Shown in pieces: positions 24,004-33,725 of a stretch of 44,906 nucleotides of DNA. Source of the stretch: Streptomyces thermovulgaris (GTDB lineage: Bacteria > Actinomycetota > Actinomycetes > Streptomycetales > Streptomycetaceae); contig NZ_MUME01000078.1 of assembly GCF_002155915.1 (NCBI RefSeq), positions 1 to 44,906 of the forward strand. Reading direction: 5' to 3'. The notes beneath the pieces were generated by a model, which made no database searches, was not told the origin of the DNA, and saw only the letters and a program-made list of their open reading frames with translations. A program made the translations under genes and the position numbers. The stretch's first letter is position 1, and every line of letters starts with the position of its first letter.

Positions 24004-24990
24004 TCAGCCGGTCTTCTTCCGGTGGAGGAGAGCGGTGATGTGGGCCGCGGCCGTGGAGAGGTGGCGGCGTGCGTCCCGGAGCTGGTCGGCGGTGACGCCG
24101 TGGTCCCGGGCCGCATCGCGGATGTCGTCGCGGAAGCGGTCGAGGAGACGGTCCAGATCGCGGGCCGGGTCACCGGTGAAGTCCTCGTGGGCCCAGGCCG
24201 GTTCGTAGTCGGCGGGGAAGTCCTTCGGGGTGTCGGAGTACTCCGTGTGCGACGCCGTGCGGCCGAAGGCGTGGCCCTTGCCGAAGTCGCTGAACTCCTT
24301 GACCAGTTCGGCCAGGCCCTCGCGCAGACCGGTGGGCCAGTCGCCCCGGGAGAAGTGGCTCTGCACATGCTCCTGCACCTGCCGGGTGATGCGCTGCAGC
24401 TCCTCCTGCGCCTGGGCCCAGGCCTGCTCCTGGGCCTCCTTGGCCTGGCGCCGGGCCCGCTGGGCCTCCTCGCGTGCTCTGCGGCTCTCGTCCTTGGCGC
24501 GCCGGGTCTGCTCCTTCCACGCCTGCTTGATCCGGCGCATCTCCTCCTTGGCGGCCTGCCAGGCCTCCTTGTCCTCGAAGCCGCCGTACTCCCCGGTGCC
24601 CTGCCGGGCCCGGGACGCCGCCGCGCGCATCTCGCGCCGCAGGTCGCCCGCCGCGCCGCGCACATCGGCCCGGATCTCCGCGGCGAGCTCGGCGACCGAC
24701 TCGCGGATCTCCAGTTCCAGATCGGCCAACTCGTCCCTGCGGTCGGCCAGTTCGGCCCGGCCGGCGTCCGTGATGGAGTACACCTTGCGGCCGCCCTCGG
24801 TGGTGTGGGTGACCAGGCCCTCGGCCTCCAGCTTGGCCAGCCGCGGATACACGGTGCCCGCCGAGGGCGCGTACAGCCCGTGGAAGCGCTCCTCGAGGAG
24901 CCGGATCACCTCGTAGCCGTGGCGCGGGGCCTCGTCGAGCAGCTTGAGCAGGTAGAGGCGCAGGCGGCCGTGGGCGAAGACGGGAGGCAT
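24004..24990 (-). CDS. PadR-family regulator with a long coiled-coil C-terminus
   Basis: A 328-residue protein. Residues 8-85 are the PadR winged helix: GRLRLYLLKLLDEAPRHGYEVIRLLEERFHG, then APSAGTVYPRLAKLEAEGLV and GGRKVYSITDAGRAEL. The rest is unusual: about 130 residues of continuous charged helix (residues 115-215, rich in Glu, Arg, Ala, Gln), then an acidic globular-looking tail ending in LLHRKKTG. Ordinary PadR proteins are 110-180 residues. The ATG at 24990 is one base after the TGA of the DUF4097 gene (TGACATG), so they form an operon. A 14-bp palindrome upstream of the operon is the likely autoregulatory site. Confidence 0.9.
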   Translation of the reverse strand: MPPVFAHGRLRLYLLKLLDEAPRHGYEVIRLLEERFHGLYAPSAGTVYPRLAKLEAEGLVTHTTEGGRKVYSITDAGRAELADRRDELADLELEIRESVAELAAEIRADVRGAAGDLRREMRAAASRARQGTGEYGGFEDKEAWQAAKEEMRRIKQAWKEQTRRAKDESRRAREEAQRARRQAKEAQEQAWAQAQEELQRITRQVQEHVQSHFSRGDWPTGLREGLAELVKEFSDFGKGHAFGRTASHTEYSDTPKDFPADYEPAWAHEDFTGDPARDLDRLLDRFRDDIRDAARDHGVTADQLRDARRHLSTAAAHITALLHRKKTG

Positions 24991-24991
24991 G

Positions 24992-25897
24992 TCAGAGCAC
25001 CTTCTTGTCGGTCGTGCCGTCGGTCGGAGTATCGCTGGAATCCTCTTCCGGCCGGGCGTCCCGTGGCCCCGTCTCCCACGGTTCGTCCTCGGCCGGCGGG
25101 CGCCGCAGCAGGGCGATCGAGCCGGAGACGGTCGTCGCCTTCAGGCTGCCGTTGCCCGCGCCGAGCCGGCCGGTGATCCGCTTGGCGCCCCACTGGCCGG
25201 TGACCTTCAGATCCTCGAAGGCGTTGGACACCGCCCCGCTGGCGGTGTTCGCCTCCACACGCGCGTCCGCCGGGTGGGGCAGCCGTATGGCGATCTCGCC
25301 GGAGACACTGGTCAGGCTGATGTCGGTGGGACTGCCCGCCGGATCGAGGTCGACGATCATCGAACCGCTCACCGAGTCGGCCCGCACCGAGGAACCGGCG
25401 CCGTCGACCACCGTCAGATCCCCGGACACCGAGTTGAACCGCAGGGGGCCCGAGAGGGCCTGCGCCTCCACGCTGCCCGACACGGTGTCCGCGCGCACCG
25501 GGCCGGTCAGCCGCACCAGGGTCGTGTCCCCGGAGACGCCCTTCACATCCGCGTGCCCGGAGATTCCCGAGACCATCGCGGCGGCCCCGACCACTCCGAG
25601 CTCCACCCGTGTGCTCGACGGGACGGCCACGGAGACCACGGCACTGCGCTGCCAGCCCTTGCGGTCCAGCCACTTGAGAAAGCCCTTCCAGGGCAGGTCC
25701 TCGTACGCCACGGTGAGCGTGCCGCCCTGCTGGGTGATCACCAGGGGCGGTCCCTCGATCTCGGAGATCTCCAGGCGGGCGGAACTCTCGTCCGTGCCCA
25801 TCACGTTCACCGTGCCGTTGACGATGCGGACGTTCAGCTCGGTCACCGGCTCGTCGAAGGTGAGCTTCCTGGGCTCGCCGACGGACCACTCGGACAT
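24992..25897 (-). CDS. DUF4097 beta-strand repeat protein
   Basis: A 301-residue protein of the DUF4097 family with repeated beta strands of the pattern (S)VSGxxxVxxL, such as GHADVKGVSGDTTLVRLTGPV, VSGSVEAQALSG, SVSGDLTVVDGAGSS and SVSGEIAIRLPHP. These build a right-handed beta-helix-like solenoid. There is no signal peptide, so it is probably cytoplasmic. The last 30 residues are charged and disordered. DUF4097 genes are commonly paired with PadR genes, as here, in one operon. The ATG at 25897 has GGGGAGG upstream. The function is unknown. Confidence 0.88.
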   Translation of the reverse strand: MSEWSVGEPRKLTFDEPVTELNVRIVNGTVNVMGTDESSARLEISEIEGPPLVITQQGGTLTVAYEDLPWKGFLKWLDRKGWQRSAVVSVAVPSSTRVELGVVGAAAMVSGISGHADVKGVSGDTTLVRLTGPVRADTVSGSVEAQALSGPLRFNSVSGDLTVVDGAGSSVRADSVSGSMIVDLDPAGSPTDISLTSVSGEIAIRLPHPADARVEANTASGAVSNAFEDLKVTGQWGAKRITGRLGAGNGSLKATTVSGSIALLRRPPAEDEPWETGPRDARPEEDSSDTPTDGTTDKKVL

Positions 25898-25954
25898 GGT
25901 GGAGACCTCCCCGTCATGGGACGCGCAACACGTCATATCGCGTCGCCTGCTGAA

Positions 25955-25985
25955 CACGATATATCGTGCTCTGGGGAAGTCAAGA
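25955..25985 (-). promoter_or_regulatory. Promoter and PadR-type operator of the DUF4097-padR operon
   Basis: CACGATATATCGTG (25955-25968) is a perfect 14-bp palindrome, 58 bases before the start codon. On the minus strand TTGACT lies at 25984-25979, and TATCGT, inside the palindrome, follows at a 16-base spacing. Repressor binding would cover the -10 element. A second half-site, ATATCGCG, lies near 25935. Confidence 0.65.
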
Positions 25986-26020
25986 CACTCATTCCGGTGA
26001 GACGGGACCGGCGATGTGAC

Positions 26021-26110
26021 ACCTGTGCCGCGGCACCTGTGATGCGACGTCTGCGGTGCGGCACCTGTGATGCGGCGTGTGCGATGCGCCCCTCGAGGCG
26101 CGGCGTCTGC
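26021..26110. repeat. Imperfect 28-bp tandem repeats
   Basis: GCGGCACCTGTGATGCG occurs at 26030-26046 and 26058-26074, 28 bases apart, with diverging partial copies on each side (for example GGCGTCTGCGG). It lies in the 512-base gap (25898-26409) between the DUF4097 promoter and DUF6104. I see no gene in that gap. A shorter 12-base repeat (GCCCGGCGGTCT, twice) is near 26380. Confidence 0.5.
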
Positions 26111-26409
26111 GGTACGGCGTCCGGAGTACGGTCCCCCGCGCCGGCGACGGTCCTTTGTGCCCACTGCGACAGCCCTCGTGACCGGGGCAGCCCCTGCGAC
26201 CAGGACATACGAGTGTCCGGGGTGCGACGACACGCCCCCGGAAAGCAACAGGGCGCCCCCGAGGGACGCCCCATGCGGCCGCCGGCGACGTGCACGGGCC
26301 CGTGCCCGTCGTCCGGCCGTCGTTCAGCTGTCTTCCGTTGTGCGGCCGTCCGCCCGGCCGTCCACCGCGGCCGTCCGCCCGGCGGTCTGCCCGGCGGTCT
26401 GCCCGGTCG

Positions 26410-26589
26410 TCAGTCGTCGTCCTCGTCGTCCAGCCGGGCCAGCCAGGTCGCCAGCCGCTCCACCGGCACCTCGAAGTCCGGGTTCAGGTCGACGAAGGTC
26501 CGCAACTGCTCGGCGAGCCACTCGAAAGTGACCTCCTCCTGGCCCCGCCGCTTCTCCAGCTCTTCGATGCCACGGTCCGTGAAGTACAT
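26410..26589 (-). CDS. DUF6104 family small protein
   Basis: A 59-residue acidic protein, MYFTDRGIEELEKRRGQEEV, then WLAEQLRTFVDLNPDFEVPVERLATWLARLDDEDDD. It is a conserved streptomycete family of unknown role found next to kgd. TATCCT seven bases before the ATG at 26589 would give a leaderless message. It lies downstream of the kgd terminator, so it has its own promoter. Confidence 0.8.
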   Translation of the reverse strand: MYFTDRGIEELEKRRGQEEVTFEWLAEQLRTFVDLNPDFEVPVERLATWLARLDDEDDD

Positions 26590-26616
26590 GGGGTCAAGGA
26601 TAGGTGCGCCGAAGCG

Positions 26617-26653
26617 GCCGGGCCGCACCCCGCCCGAGGGGGTGCGGCCCGGC
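26617..26653 (-). terminator. Terminator after kgd
   Basis: A perfect 15-bp stem (26617-26631 with 26639-26653, arm GCCGGGCCGCACCCC) around a 7-base loop, 24 bases after the kgd stop on the minus strand. Confidence 0.88.
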
Positions 26654-26677
26654 CGTGCACGACCTGCGAGAGGTGCT

Positions 26678-29600
26678 TTACGCCTCGAACACCTCGCGCA
26701 CCAGCTGTTCCTGCTCCGCCTGGTGCCGCTTCGCGGACCCCACGGCGGGAGAGGAGCTGTGCGGGCGGGAGATGCGGCGCAGCCGCTCGCCGGGCGGGAT
26801 GTCCGCGCCGACCGCCAGGTCCAGGTGGTCGATGAGGTTCAGGGCGATGAACGGCCATGCGCCCTGGTTCGCCGGCTCCTCCTGGGCCCACAGGTACTTC
26901 TCGGCGTTCGGGTACTTCTTGATCTCCTCCTGGAGCTCGGCACCCGGCAGCGGGTACAGCCGCTCGAGGCGGATGATCGCCGTGTCCTTCACGCCCCGCT
27001 TCTGCCGCTCGGCGTCGAGGTCGTAGTAGACCTTGCCGGCGCAGAAGACGACCTTGCGCACCGCCTTCGGGTCGACCGAGGTGTCGCCGATGACCGGGCG
27101 GAACTGACCCGTGGTGAACTCCTCCGTCTTCGAGGACGCCGCCTTCAGGCGCAGCATCGACTTCGGGGTGAAGACGACCAGCGGCTTGTGGTGCGGGTTG
27201 TGCACCTGCCACCGCAGGAGGTGGAAGTAGTTCGACGGCAGGGTCGGCATCGCGACCGTCATGTTGTTCTGCGCGCACAGCTGCAGGAACCGCTCCGGGC
27301 GTCCGGAGGAGTGGTCCGGGCCCTGGCCCTCGTAGCCGTGCGGCAGGAGCAGGACGACGCCGGAGGTCTGGCCCCACTTCTGCTCGGCGGAGGAGACGAA
27401 CTCGTCCACGACCGTCTGGGCGCCGTTGGCGAAGTCGCCGAACTGGGCCTCCCACATGACGAGCGCGTTCGGACGGGCCAGCGAGTAGCCGTACTCGAAG
27501 CCCATCGCCGCGTACTCGGACAGCATCGAGTCGTAGACGTTGTACCGCGCCTGGTCCTCGGACAGGTGCTGCAGCGGGGTGTAGTCCTCGCCGGTCTTGC
27601 GGTCGATGAGCACCGCGTGCCGCTGGCCGAAGGTGCCGCGGCGGGAGTCCTGGCCGGCCAGCCGGACCGGGATGCCCTCCAGCAGCAGCGAACCGATGGC
27701 CAGGGTCTCGCCCATGCCCCAGTCGATCGCGTCTTCCTCGATCATGGCGGCCCGGCGCTGCAGCTGGGGCAGCAGCCGCGGGTGAACGGTGAAGCCCTCG
27801 GGGATGTTGACCTGGGACTCGGCGATGCGCTTGATGACCTCGGTGGAGACGGCCGTCGGGACCGGGACCGGGAAGCCGTCCTGCGGGTCCTGGGGGACCA
27901 CGGGGACCGGCTCGGAGGCGGCGGTGGCCTCGCGGACCTCGGTGAAGACCTTCTCCAGCTGGCCCTGGTAGTCCTGCAGGGCCTGCTCGGCCTCCTCCAT
28001 GGTGATGTCGCCCCGGCCGATCAGCGACTCGGTGTAGAGCTTGCGCACCGAGCGCTTCTTGTCGATCAGGTCGTACATCAGCGGCTGGGTGAAGGCCGGG
28101 TTGTCCGACTCGTTGTGACCGCGGCGGCGGTAGCAGATGAGGTCGATCACCACGTCCTTGTTGAACGCCTGGCGGAACTCGAAGGCGAGCCGCGCCACGC
28201 GGACGACGGCCTCGGGGTCGTCGCCGTTGACGTGGAAGATCGGGGCCTCGATCATGCGGGCCACGTCCGTCGCGTACATGGAGGAACGCGAGGACTCCGG
28301 GGCGGCGGTGAAGCCGACCTGGTTGTTGATGACGATGTGGAGTGTGCCGCCGGTGCGGTAGCCGCGCAGCTGCGACATGTTCAGGGTCTCGGCCACCACG
28401 CCCTGGCCCGCGAAGGCCGCGTCGCCGTGGATCGCCACCGGCAGGACCGTGAAGTCCGTGCCGCCCTTGTTGATGATGTCCTGCTTGGCGCGGGCGACGC
28501 CCTCCAGGACCGGGTCCACCGCCTCCAGGTGCGAGGGGTTGGCCACCAGCGAGACCTTGATCTGGTCGCCGTCGAGGCCGGTGAAGGTGCCCTCGGCGCC
28601 CAGGTGGTACTTCACGTCGCCGGAGCCGTGCATCGACTTCGGGTCGAGGTTGCCCTCGAACTCGCGGAAGATCTGCGCGTACGACTTGCCGACGACATTG
28701 GCCAGGACGTTGAGGCGGCCGCGGTGGGCCATGCCGATGACGACCTCGTCCAGGCGGGACTCGGCCGCCGAGTCGAGGACCGCGTCGAGCAGCGGGATGA
28801 GGGACTCGCCGCCCTCCAGGGAGAACCGCTTCTGGCCGACGTACTTCGTCTGCAGGAAGGTCTCGAAGGCCTCCGCCGCGTTCAGCCGGCGCAGGATGCG
28901 CAGCTGCTCGTCGCGCTCCAGCTTGGCGTGCGGGCGCTCCACCCGGTCCTGGATCCACTTGCGCTGCTTGGGGTCCTGGATGTGCATGAACTCGATGCCG
29001 ACCGTGCGGCAGTACGAGTCGCGCAGCACACCGAGGATGTCGCGCAGCTTCATCATCGTCTTGCCGGCGAAGCCGCCGACGGCGAAGTCGCGCTCCAGGT
29101 CCCACAGGGTGAGCCCGTGCTCGGTGATGTCGAGGTCCGGGTGCTTGCGCTGCTTGTACTCCAGCGGGTCGGTGTCGGCCATGACGTGGCCGCGGACCCG
29201 GTAGGCGTGGATCAGCTCGAAGACGCGGGCCGCCTTGGTGACGTCGTCGTCGTGCGAGGCGTCGATGTCCCTGAGCCAGCGGACCGGCTCGTAGGGGATG
29301 CGCAGCGCCTCGAAGATGTCGTCGTAGAATCCGTGCTCGCCCAGCAGCAGGTTGGCCACGGCGCGCAGGAACTCGCCGGAGGCGGCACCCTGGATCACCC
29401 GGTGGTCGTAGGTCGACGTGAGCGTCATGACCTTGGAGATGCCGAGCTTGTTCAGGGTGTCCTGGGAGGTGCCCTGGAACTCCGCCGGGTAGTCCATGGA
29501 GCCGACGCCCATGATCAGCGACTGGCCGGGCATCAGACGCGGCACCGAGTGGACCGTGCCGAGGCCGCCGGGGTTGGTCAGGGAGACGGTGACGCCGGTG

Positions 29601-30487
29601 AAGTCGTCCATCGTCAGCCTGCCCTCGCGGGCGCGGCGGACGACGTCCTCGTAGGCCTGCCAGAACTCGAAGAAGTTCAGCGTCTCGGCCTTCTTGATGG
29701 CGGCCACGACCAGCTGGCGGTCGCCGTTGGGCTTGACCAGGTCGATGGCCAGGCCGAGGTTGATGTGCTCCGGCTTGACCAGGGTGGGCTTGCCGTCCTT
29801 CTCGGCGTACGACCAGTTCATCGACGGCATCTGCTTGATGGCCTGGACCATCGCATAGCCGATGATGTGGGTGAAGGAGACCTTCCCGCCGCGGCCCCGC
29901 TTGAGGTGGTTGTTGATGACGATGCGGTTGTCGAACAGCAGCTTCACCGGGACGGCGCGCACGGACGTGGCCGTGGGCATCTCCAGCGAGGCGTTCATGT
30001 TCTTGGCGACCGCGGCGGAGGGGCCGCGCAGCGTCACGTACTCAGGGCCTTCGGGCGCCTTGGCGGCGGGCTCGGCGTCGGCCTTGGCGGCCGGCTTCGC
30101 GGGCGCCTGGGGCTGAGCGGCCGGCTTCGCGGCCGGAGCCGGGGCCTGGGCCGGAGCGGCAGCCGCGGGCTTCGGCGCGGCCGGGGGCTTCGGCGCGGCC
30201 GCGGGCTGCGCGGGCGCGGCCGGAGCGGCAGGGGGCTGCTGCGCGGTGGTGGTCCCCGCGGTTCCCGCGCCCGCGGCATCCGCCGAGGCAGGGGTGGCAG
30301 CGCCCCCCTTCTTGTAGTCGGCGAAGAAGTCCCACCAGGCGCGGTCTACGGAATTCGGGTCCTGGAGGTACTGCTGATAGATCTCGTCGACGAGCCACTC
30401 GTTGGCACCGAACGCGGCCGCGGGGTTCTTCCCGCTTTGGTCGGTATCGGTCGAGACGCTCGTGTTACTGGGGGACTGTGGCGACAC
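26678..30487 (-). CDS. kgd: Multifunctional 2-oxoglutarate decarboxylase/dehydrogenase E1-E2 protein (Kgd)
   Basis: A 1269-residue fused enzyme of the actinobacterial type, acting in the TCA cycle. It starts with [27 protein letters not shown] (E1o N-terminus), then an Ala/Pro/Lys-rich flexible linker, then an E2-like acyltransferase domain ([20 protein letters not shown] through [18 protein letters not shown], where the catalytic His is in DHRVIQG). The thiamine-diphosphate E1 domain follows, with [19 protein letters not shown] and [10 protein letters not shown]. It has no lipoyl domain, as in Mycobacterium Kgd. The GTG at 30487 follows GAGGGCGG; the frame continues nine codons upstream to a GTG at 30514. 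The DUF6104 gene follows its terminator. Confidence 0.96.
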   Translation of the reverse strand: MSPQSPSNTSVSTDTDQSGKNPAAAFGANEWLVDEIYQQYLQDPNSVDRAWWDFFADYKKGGAATPASADAAGAGTAGTTTAQQPPAAPAAPAQPAAAPKPPAAPKPAAAAPAQAPAPAAKPAAQPQAPAKPAAKADAEPAAKAPEGPEYVTLRGPSAAVAKNMNASLEMPTATSVRAVPVKLLFDNRIVINNHLKRGRGGKVSFTHIIGYAMVQAIKQMPSMNWSYAEKDGKPTLVKPEHINLGLAIDLVKPNGDRQLVVAAIKKAETLNFFEFWQAYEDVVRRAREGRLTMDDFTGVTVSLTNPGGLGTVHSVPRLMPGQSLIMGVGSMDYPAEFQGTSQDTLNKLGISKVMTLTSTYDHRVIQGAASGEFLRAVANLLLGEHGFYDDIFEALRIPYEPVRWLRDIDASHDDDVTKAARVFELIHAYRVRGHVMADTDPLEYKQRKHPDLDITEHGLTLWDLERDFAVGGFAGKTMMKLRDILGVLRDSYCRTVGIEFMHIQDPKQRKWIQDRVERPHAKLERDEQLRILRRLNAAEAFETFLQTKYVGQKRFSLEGGESLIPLLDAVLDSAAESRLDEVVIGMAHRGRLNVLANVVGKSYAQIFREFEGNLDPKSMHGSGDVKYHLGAEGTFTGLDGDQIKVSLVANPSHLEAVDPVLEGVARAKQDIINKGGTDFTVLPVAIHGDAAFAGQGVVAETLNMSQLRGYRTGGTLHIVINNQVGFTAAPESSRSSMYATDVARMIEAPIFHVNGDDPEAVVRVARLAFEFRQAFNKDVVIDLICYRRRGHNESDNPAFTQPLMYDLIDKKRSVRKLYTESLIGRGDITMEEAEQALQDYQGQLEKVFTEVREATAASEPVPVVPQDPQDGFPVPVPTAVSTEVIKRIAESQVNIPEGFTVHPRLLPQLQRRAAMIEEDAIDWGMGETLAIGSLLLEGIPVRLAGQDSRRGTFGQRHAVLIDRKTGEDYTPLQHLSEDQARYNVYDSMLSEYAAMGFEYGYSLARPNALVMWEAQFGDFANGAQTVVDEFVSSAEQKWGQTSGVVLLLPHGYEGQGPDHSSGRPERFLQLCAQNNMTVAMPTLPSNYFHLLRWQVHNPHHKPLVVFTPKSMLRLKAASSKTEEFTTGQFRPVIGDTSVDPKAVRKVVFCAGKVYYDLDAERQKRGVKDTAIIRLERLYPLPGAELQEEIKKYPNAEKYLWAQEEPANQGAWPFIALNLIDHLDLAVGADIPPGERLRRISRPHSSSPAVGSAKRHQAEQEQLVREVFEA

Positions 30488-30711
30488 AGCGGTAACCGCC
30501 CTCTTCCGCTTCACAAGATGATGGGACAGCGGGAATCAAGGCTACGCCTCTTGGCCCCGCAAGGTGAGGCCGGGCTGCTCCTTCGTCGTGTAAGTCACAT
30601 CTAAAGCAGGGTTTCAGGGCTGGAATTGGCGGGAAACAAGCCTGGTTTTGCTGCACATGGGAAGGGTGGGCCCGGGTCCGGTTCCTGGGAGTGACGGACC
30701 CCTGCCCTGGT

Positions 30712-30741
30712 CACACGTGTCCGCCTGCGGGGACATGTGTG
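30712..30741 (-). terminator. Terminator after the two-component operon
   Basis: CACACGTGTCC (30712-30722) and GGACATGTGTG (30731-30741) pair with one G-T wobble around an 8-base loop, about 30 bases after the kinase stop. Confidence 0.65.
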
Positions 30742-30771
30742 CACCTTGATGGTTCAAGATCCCACTTTACG

Positions 30772-31878
30772 TCAATTTGACGGAGAAGAAAGCCCCGGAA
30801 GGGTGACGCGGATCCGGCAGCCCCGCTCGGATTCGGCCACACCGATGCGACCGCCGTGCAGATCCACCGCCCAACGGGCGATCGCCAGACCGAGTCCGGT
30901 GCCGCCGTCGCTGCCCGGGCCGTGCGGCCGGCTCACCGCACCCCGGTTGAACCGCTCGAAGACGCGGTGCCACTCCGACCGCGGGATGCCCGGTCCCTCG
31001 TCCAGGACCTCGATCTCCAGGGACTCCGGCTGCGGTCCGCGCCGCGCCTTCACCGTCACCCGTCCGTGGGGCGGACTGTGCTTGACCGCGTTGTCGATCA
31101 GATTGGCGACGACCTGGTGGATGCGTTCGGGGTCGGCGTGCGCGGTCAGCTCCGGAGGGTGGACGTCCAGGTGCAGATGCACATCCGTACGGGTGTGGCT
31201 GCCGGAGTCGGAGGCGATGCCCGCGCGGGCGGAGGCGACCATGTTGGCCTCCTTCAGAACGCCCGAGAGATAGGGCCACACCTCGAAGCGGCGCTTCTTG
31301 AGCGGGACCACGCCGTTGTCCAGGCGGGACAGGTCCAGCAGCGTCTCCACCAGCCGGCCCAGCCGCTCGGTCTGCTTCAGCGCCGTGCGCATGGTCTCGG
31401 GGTCGGCCTCGGTGACCCCGTCGACGATGTTCTCCAGCACCGCGCGCAGGCCCGCGATGGGCGTGCGCAGCTCGTGCGAGACGTTCGCCACCAGCTCCTT
31501 GCGCTGGCGGTCCTGGGCCTCCAGGTCGTCGGCCATGCGGTTGATCGTCTGGGCCAGGTCGCCCAGCTCGTCCCTGCGGTTCTCCCGCACCCGGCGCGTG
31601 TAGTCGCCGTGCGAGATGGAGCGGGCCACCGCGTTCATCTCGTCCAGCGGTGCGGTGAGCGAGTGCGCCACGAACTGTGTGATGAGGAGCGTGGCGATCA
31701 TCGAGAAGACCGTGATGAAGCGCAGCTCCGTCTCCGTGCGCACCGCGATCATCAGCAGACCCGTGGTGATCAGCACCGAGATGACGACCAGTGCGCCCAG
31801 CTTGGTCTTGATCGAGAACGGGCGTACGCCACCCCAGGGCTCCCCGGGTTCCCTCCGTGTGGCCTGCCCGTCGCTCAT
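30772..31878 (-). CDS. Two-component sensor histidine kinase
   Basis: A 368-residue kinase. One or two closely spaced membrane helices (residues 27-75, GALVVISVLITTGLLMIAV and FITVFSMIATLLITQFVAHSL) have almost no outer domain between them, so it probably senses a membrane or intracellular cue. HAMP follows (LTAPLDEMNAVARSISHGDYTRRV). H135 in NVSHELRTP is the phosphorylated His, then the N-box NLIDNAVKHSPP and the glycine boxes DEGPGIP and GTGLGLAIA. The ATG at 31878 overlaps the regulator stop (ATGA). The signal is unknown. Confidence 0.95.
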   Translation of the reverse strand: MSDGQATRREPGEPWGGVRPFSIKTKLGALVVISVLITTGLLMIAVRTETELRFITVFSMIATLLITQFVAHSLTAPLDEMNAVARSISHGDYTRRVRENRRDELGDLAQTINRMADDLEAQDRQRKELVANVSHELRTPIAGLRAVLENIVDGVTEADPETMRTALKQTERLGRLVETLLDLSRLDNGVVPLKKRRFEVWPYLSGVLKEANMVASARAGIASDSGSHTRTDVHLHLDVHPPELTAHADPERIHQVVANLIDNAVKHSPPHGRVTVKARRGPQPESLEIEVLDEGPGIPRSEWHRVFERFNRGAVSRPHGPGSDGGTGLGLAIARWAVDLHGGRIGVAESERGCRIRVTLPGLSSPSN

Positions 31879-32612
31879 GGGGTCGGTGTCTCCAGCGCGT
31901 AGCCCACGCCGTGCACCGTGCGGATCCGCTCGGCGCCGATCTTCCGGCGCAGCGCCTTGATGTGGCTGTCCACGGTCCGGGTGCCGGAGGCGTCCGCCCA
32001 GTCCCACACCTCCGCCAGCAGCTGCTCGCGGGAGAGCACCGCACGCGGGGTGTTCGCCAGGCACACCAGGAGGTCGAACTCCGTCGGCGTCAGGTGGACG
32101 TCCTCGCCGCGCACCCGCACCCGGCGCTGGGCGTGGTCGATCTCGAGCTCGCCCAGACGCAGGGTGCCGTTGCGCGGTGTCGCCGCGGCGAGCGCGGCCC
32201 GCTCCACGCGGCGCAGCAGCACGTGCACGCGTGCGGCCAGCTCGCGCATCGAGAACGGCTTGGTCATGTAGTCGTCGGCGCCGACCCCGAGGCCGACCAG
32301 CATGTCGGTCTCGTCGTCCCGCGCGGTGAGCATCAGCACCGGCACCGGGCGGTGGGCCTGCACCCGGCGGCAGACCTCCAGGCCGTCGAAGCCGGGCAGC
32401 ATGATGTCCAGGATCAGCAGATCGGGCTGCCAGGCCTCGGCGACCTCGACGGCCGCCGGACCGTCGAGCGCGGTCTGTACGAGAAATCCCTCGGCACGCA
32501 GGCGGGTGGCGATGGCCTCCTGGATGGTCTGGTCGTCCTCGACCACCAGCACCCGGCGCTGGGCTCCCGGAGTGGCTGTTGTGCCGTTGTGCGCGGTGTG
32601 TGTCTTTTCCAT
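31875..32612 (-). CDS. OmpR-family response regulator
   Basis: A 245-residue regulator. The receiver domain has VLVVEDD and the phosphorylated Asp69 in LLILDIMLPG, then Lys in YMTKPFS. The C-terminal winged helix ends RTVDSHIKALRRKIG and RTVHGVGYALE. It controls unknown genes together with the kinase encoded immediately downstream. The ATG at 32612 is the first plausible start. Confidence 0.96.
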   Translation of the reverse strand: MEKTHTAHNGTTATPGAQRRVLVVEDDQTIQEAIATRLRAEGFLVQTALDGPAAVEVAEAWQPDLLILDIMLPGFDGLEVCRRVQAHRPVPVLMLTARDDETDMLVGLGVGADDYMTKPFSMRELAARVHVLLRRVERAALAAATPRNGTLRLGELEIDHAQRRVRVRGEDVHLTPTEFDLLVCLANTPRAVLSREQLLAEVWDWADASGTRTVDSHIKALRRKIGAERIRTVHGVGYALETPTP

Positions 32613-32734
32613 CGCCCGCCCCTGAGTGTGCTTTTCGGAATCCGTGCGGTGATTCGGTGACTGCGCGTAGTTGCGATTGACGCTTGAATGATCGGCGTCA
32701 GGGCAGCAGCGTACGGGGAGTCACCGCGGCTTTG

Positions 32735-33412
32735 CTATCCAGGCCATACCCCGAGGTGCACGACGTCGGGAACTCCCCGGGCAAGGGGGACTTCTTCGGT
32801 GCGCACATGCCGGAATCCGACATTCCGCATGGTTTCCTCGAAGTCCGGGGACGGCTTCGCAGACCATACGGCGAGGACTCCACGCGGCGTCAAAATCCTT
32901 GCGCAGCTTGCCAGTCCGGCCGGCCGGTACAGCTCCTTGTTGTCCTCGGTGACCGTCCAGTCGGGACCGTTGTCGATGTCGAGGCACAGCGCGTCGAACG
33001 ACGTGGAGATTTCGTGGACGTAGGCGGCCAGATCGGCTTCGACGATCTCGGTGCGCGGGTCGGCGAGTGCCCGGGCGGTCAATTCGGAGAGGGGGCCGTC
33101 ACGGTGCCAGTCGATGATTGCGGGTTCGCGTTCGACAACGGTGATCCGCCCCCAGCGGGGATTCGCGGCGGCGTGTACGAGTGAGAAGCCGACGCCCAGG
33201 CCGCCGATCAGCACGCTGGGCTCGTGCCGGGGGCCCAGGGCGGCGAGCGCCGCGTCGACGAGAAGGCGTTCGGAGCGGCCGTCGGAGGTGTCCATCAGGA
33301 AGCACCCGTTGGCGATGATCTGCAGCAGTGCGCCATGCCGTCGCAGCACGACCTCGCCGTAGGGGCCCTCGCGGCGGTCCAGGACCACAGGGGTGTCGTA
33401 CCAGGCGGTCAT
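32735..33412 (-). CDS. Spermidine synthase-like methyltransferase-fold protein
   Basis: A 225-residue protein with the spermidine-synthase/PMT fold. GPYGEVVLRRHGALLQIIANG leads to the glycine-rich loop VLIGGLGVGFSLVHA, then VVEREPAIIDWHRDG (the acidic residue that binds the nucleoside ribose) and DALCLDIDNGPDWTV. It is shorter than true spermidine synthases (about 280) and lacks the usual N-terminal tetramerisation strands, so the reaction is uncertain. The ATG at 33412 is used. The gene is divergent from lon. Confidence 0.85.
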   Translation of the reverse strand: MTAWYDTPVVLDRREGPYGEVVLRRHGALLQIIANGCFLMDTSDGRSERLLVDAALAALGPRHEPSVLIGGLGVGFSLVHAAANPRWGRITVVEREPAIIDWHRDGPLSELTARALADPRTEIVEADLAAYVHEISTSFDALCLDIDNGPDWTVTEDNKELYRPAGLASCARILTPRGVLAVWSAKPSPDFEETMRNVGFRHVRTEEVPLARGVPDVVHLGVWPG

Positions 33413-33454
33413 GAGGTCATCCTGCCCCACAAGGGCGCCGCAACCACGTGAAGC

Positions 33455-33486
33455 GCGTACGGCACGCACGCGTGCGTGCCGTACGC
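33455..33486. repeat. Perfect 32-bp palindrome
   Basis: The arm GCGTACGGCACGCACG (33455-33470) is directly followed by its exact reverse complement (33471-33486) with no spacer. Confidence 0.95.
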
Positions 33487-33516
33487 CCGCCGGAAGCGGT
33501 CCGAGACCCCTTTGTG

Positions 33517-33546
33517 CGGTCGCGCACGCGCGCGCGTGCGCGACCG
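33517..33546. repeat. Perfect 30-bp palindrome
   Basis: The arm CGGTCGCGCACGCGC (33517-33531) is directly followed by its exact reverse complement (33532-33546). It lies 30 bases after the end of the first palindrome. Confidence 0.95.
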
Positions 33547-33725
33547 TGCGGGCCGCCCGGCGGAAGCGCCCGCCGCTCGCGGAACGCCCGGCGGCCCCGG
33601 ACGTCCCGGGCCTCTCGGGCGCCCGGTGCGAGGAGGCGTGGCTGTACGCAGCCGTGCCTCGGCAGGGTTCCCGTGATCGCTCACAGCGAACGTGAGGTGG
33701 GGAACAATCGGCGGCCCTCCATGCA

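Larger units (their letters stand above)
33413..33725. other. Divergent lon/spermidine synthase-like regulatory region
   Basis: No gene is seen. It contains two long perfect palindromes (33455-33486, 33517-33546), each followed by a GCGGAAGCG-like stretch, and a C/G-rich block to about 33640. The lon promoter must lie between about 33650 and the HspR-type site. Confidence 0.6.

Noticed and set aside
26021..26110. CRISPR-like array
   Set aside because: The repeats are adjacent, imperfect and without spacers, and no cas gene is nearby.
24989..30604. Plus-strand open frame of 1871 codons opposite kgd, DUF4097 and padR
   Set aside because: It mirrors the codon pattern of real minus-strand genes, has no known domain, and is low-complexity; such antisense frames are usual in very GC-rich DNA.
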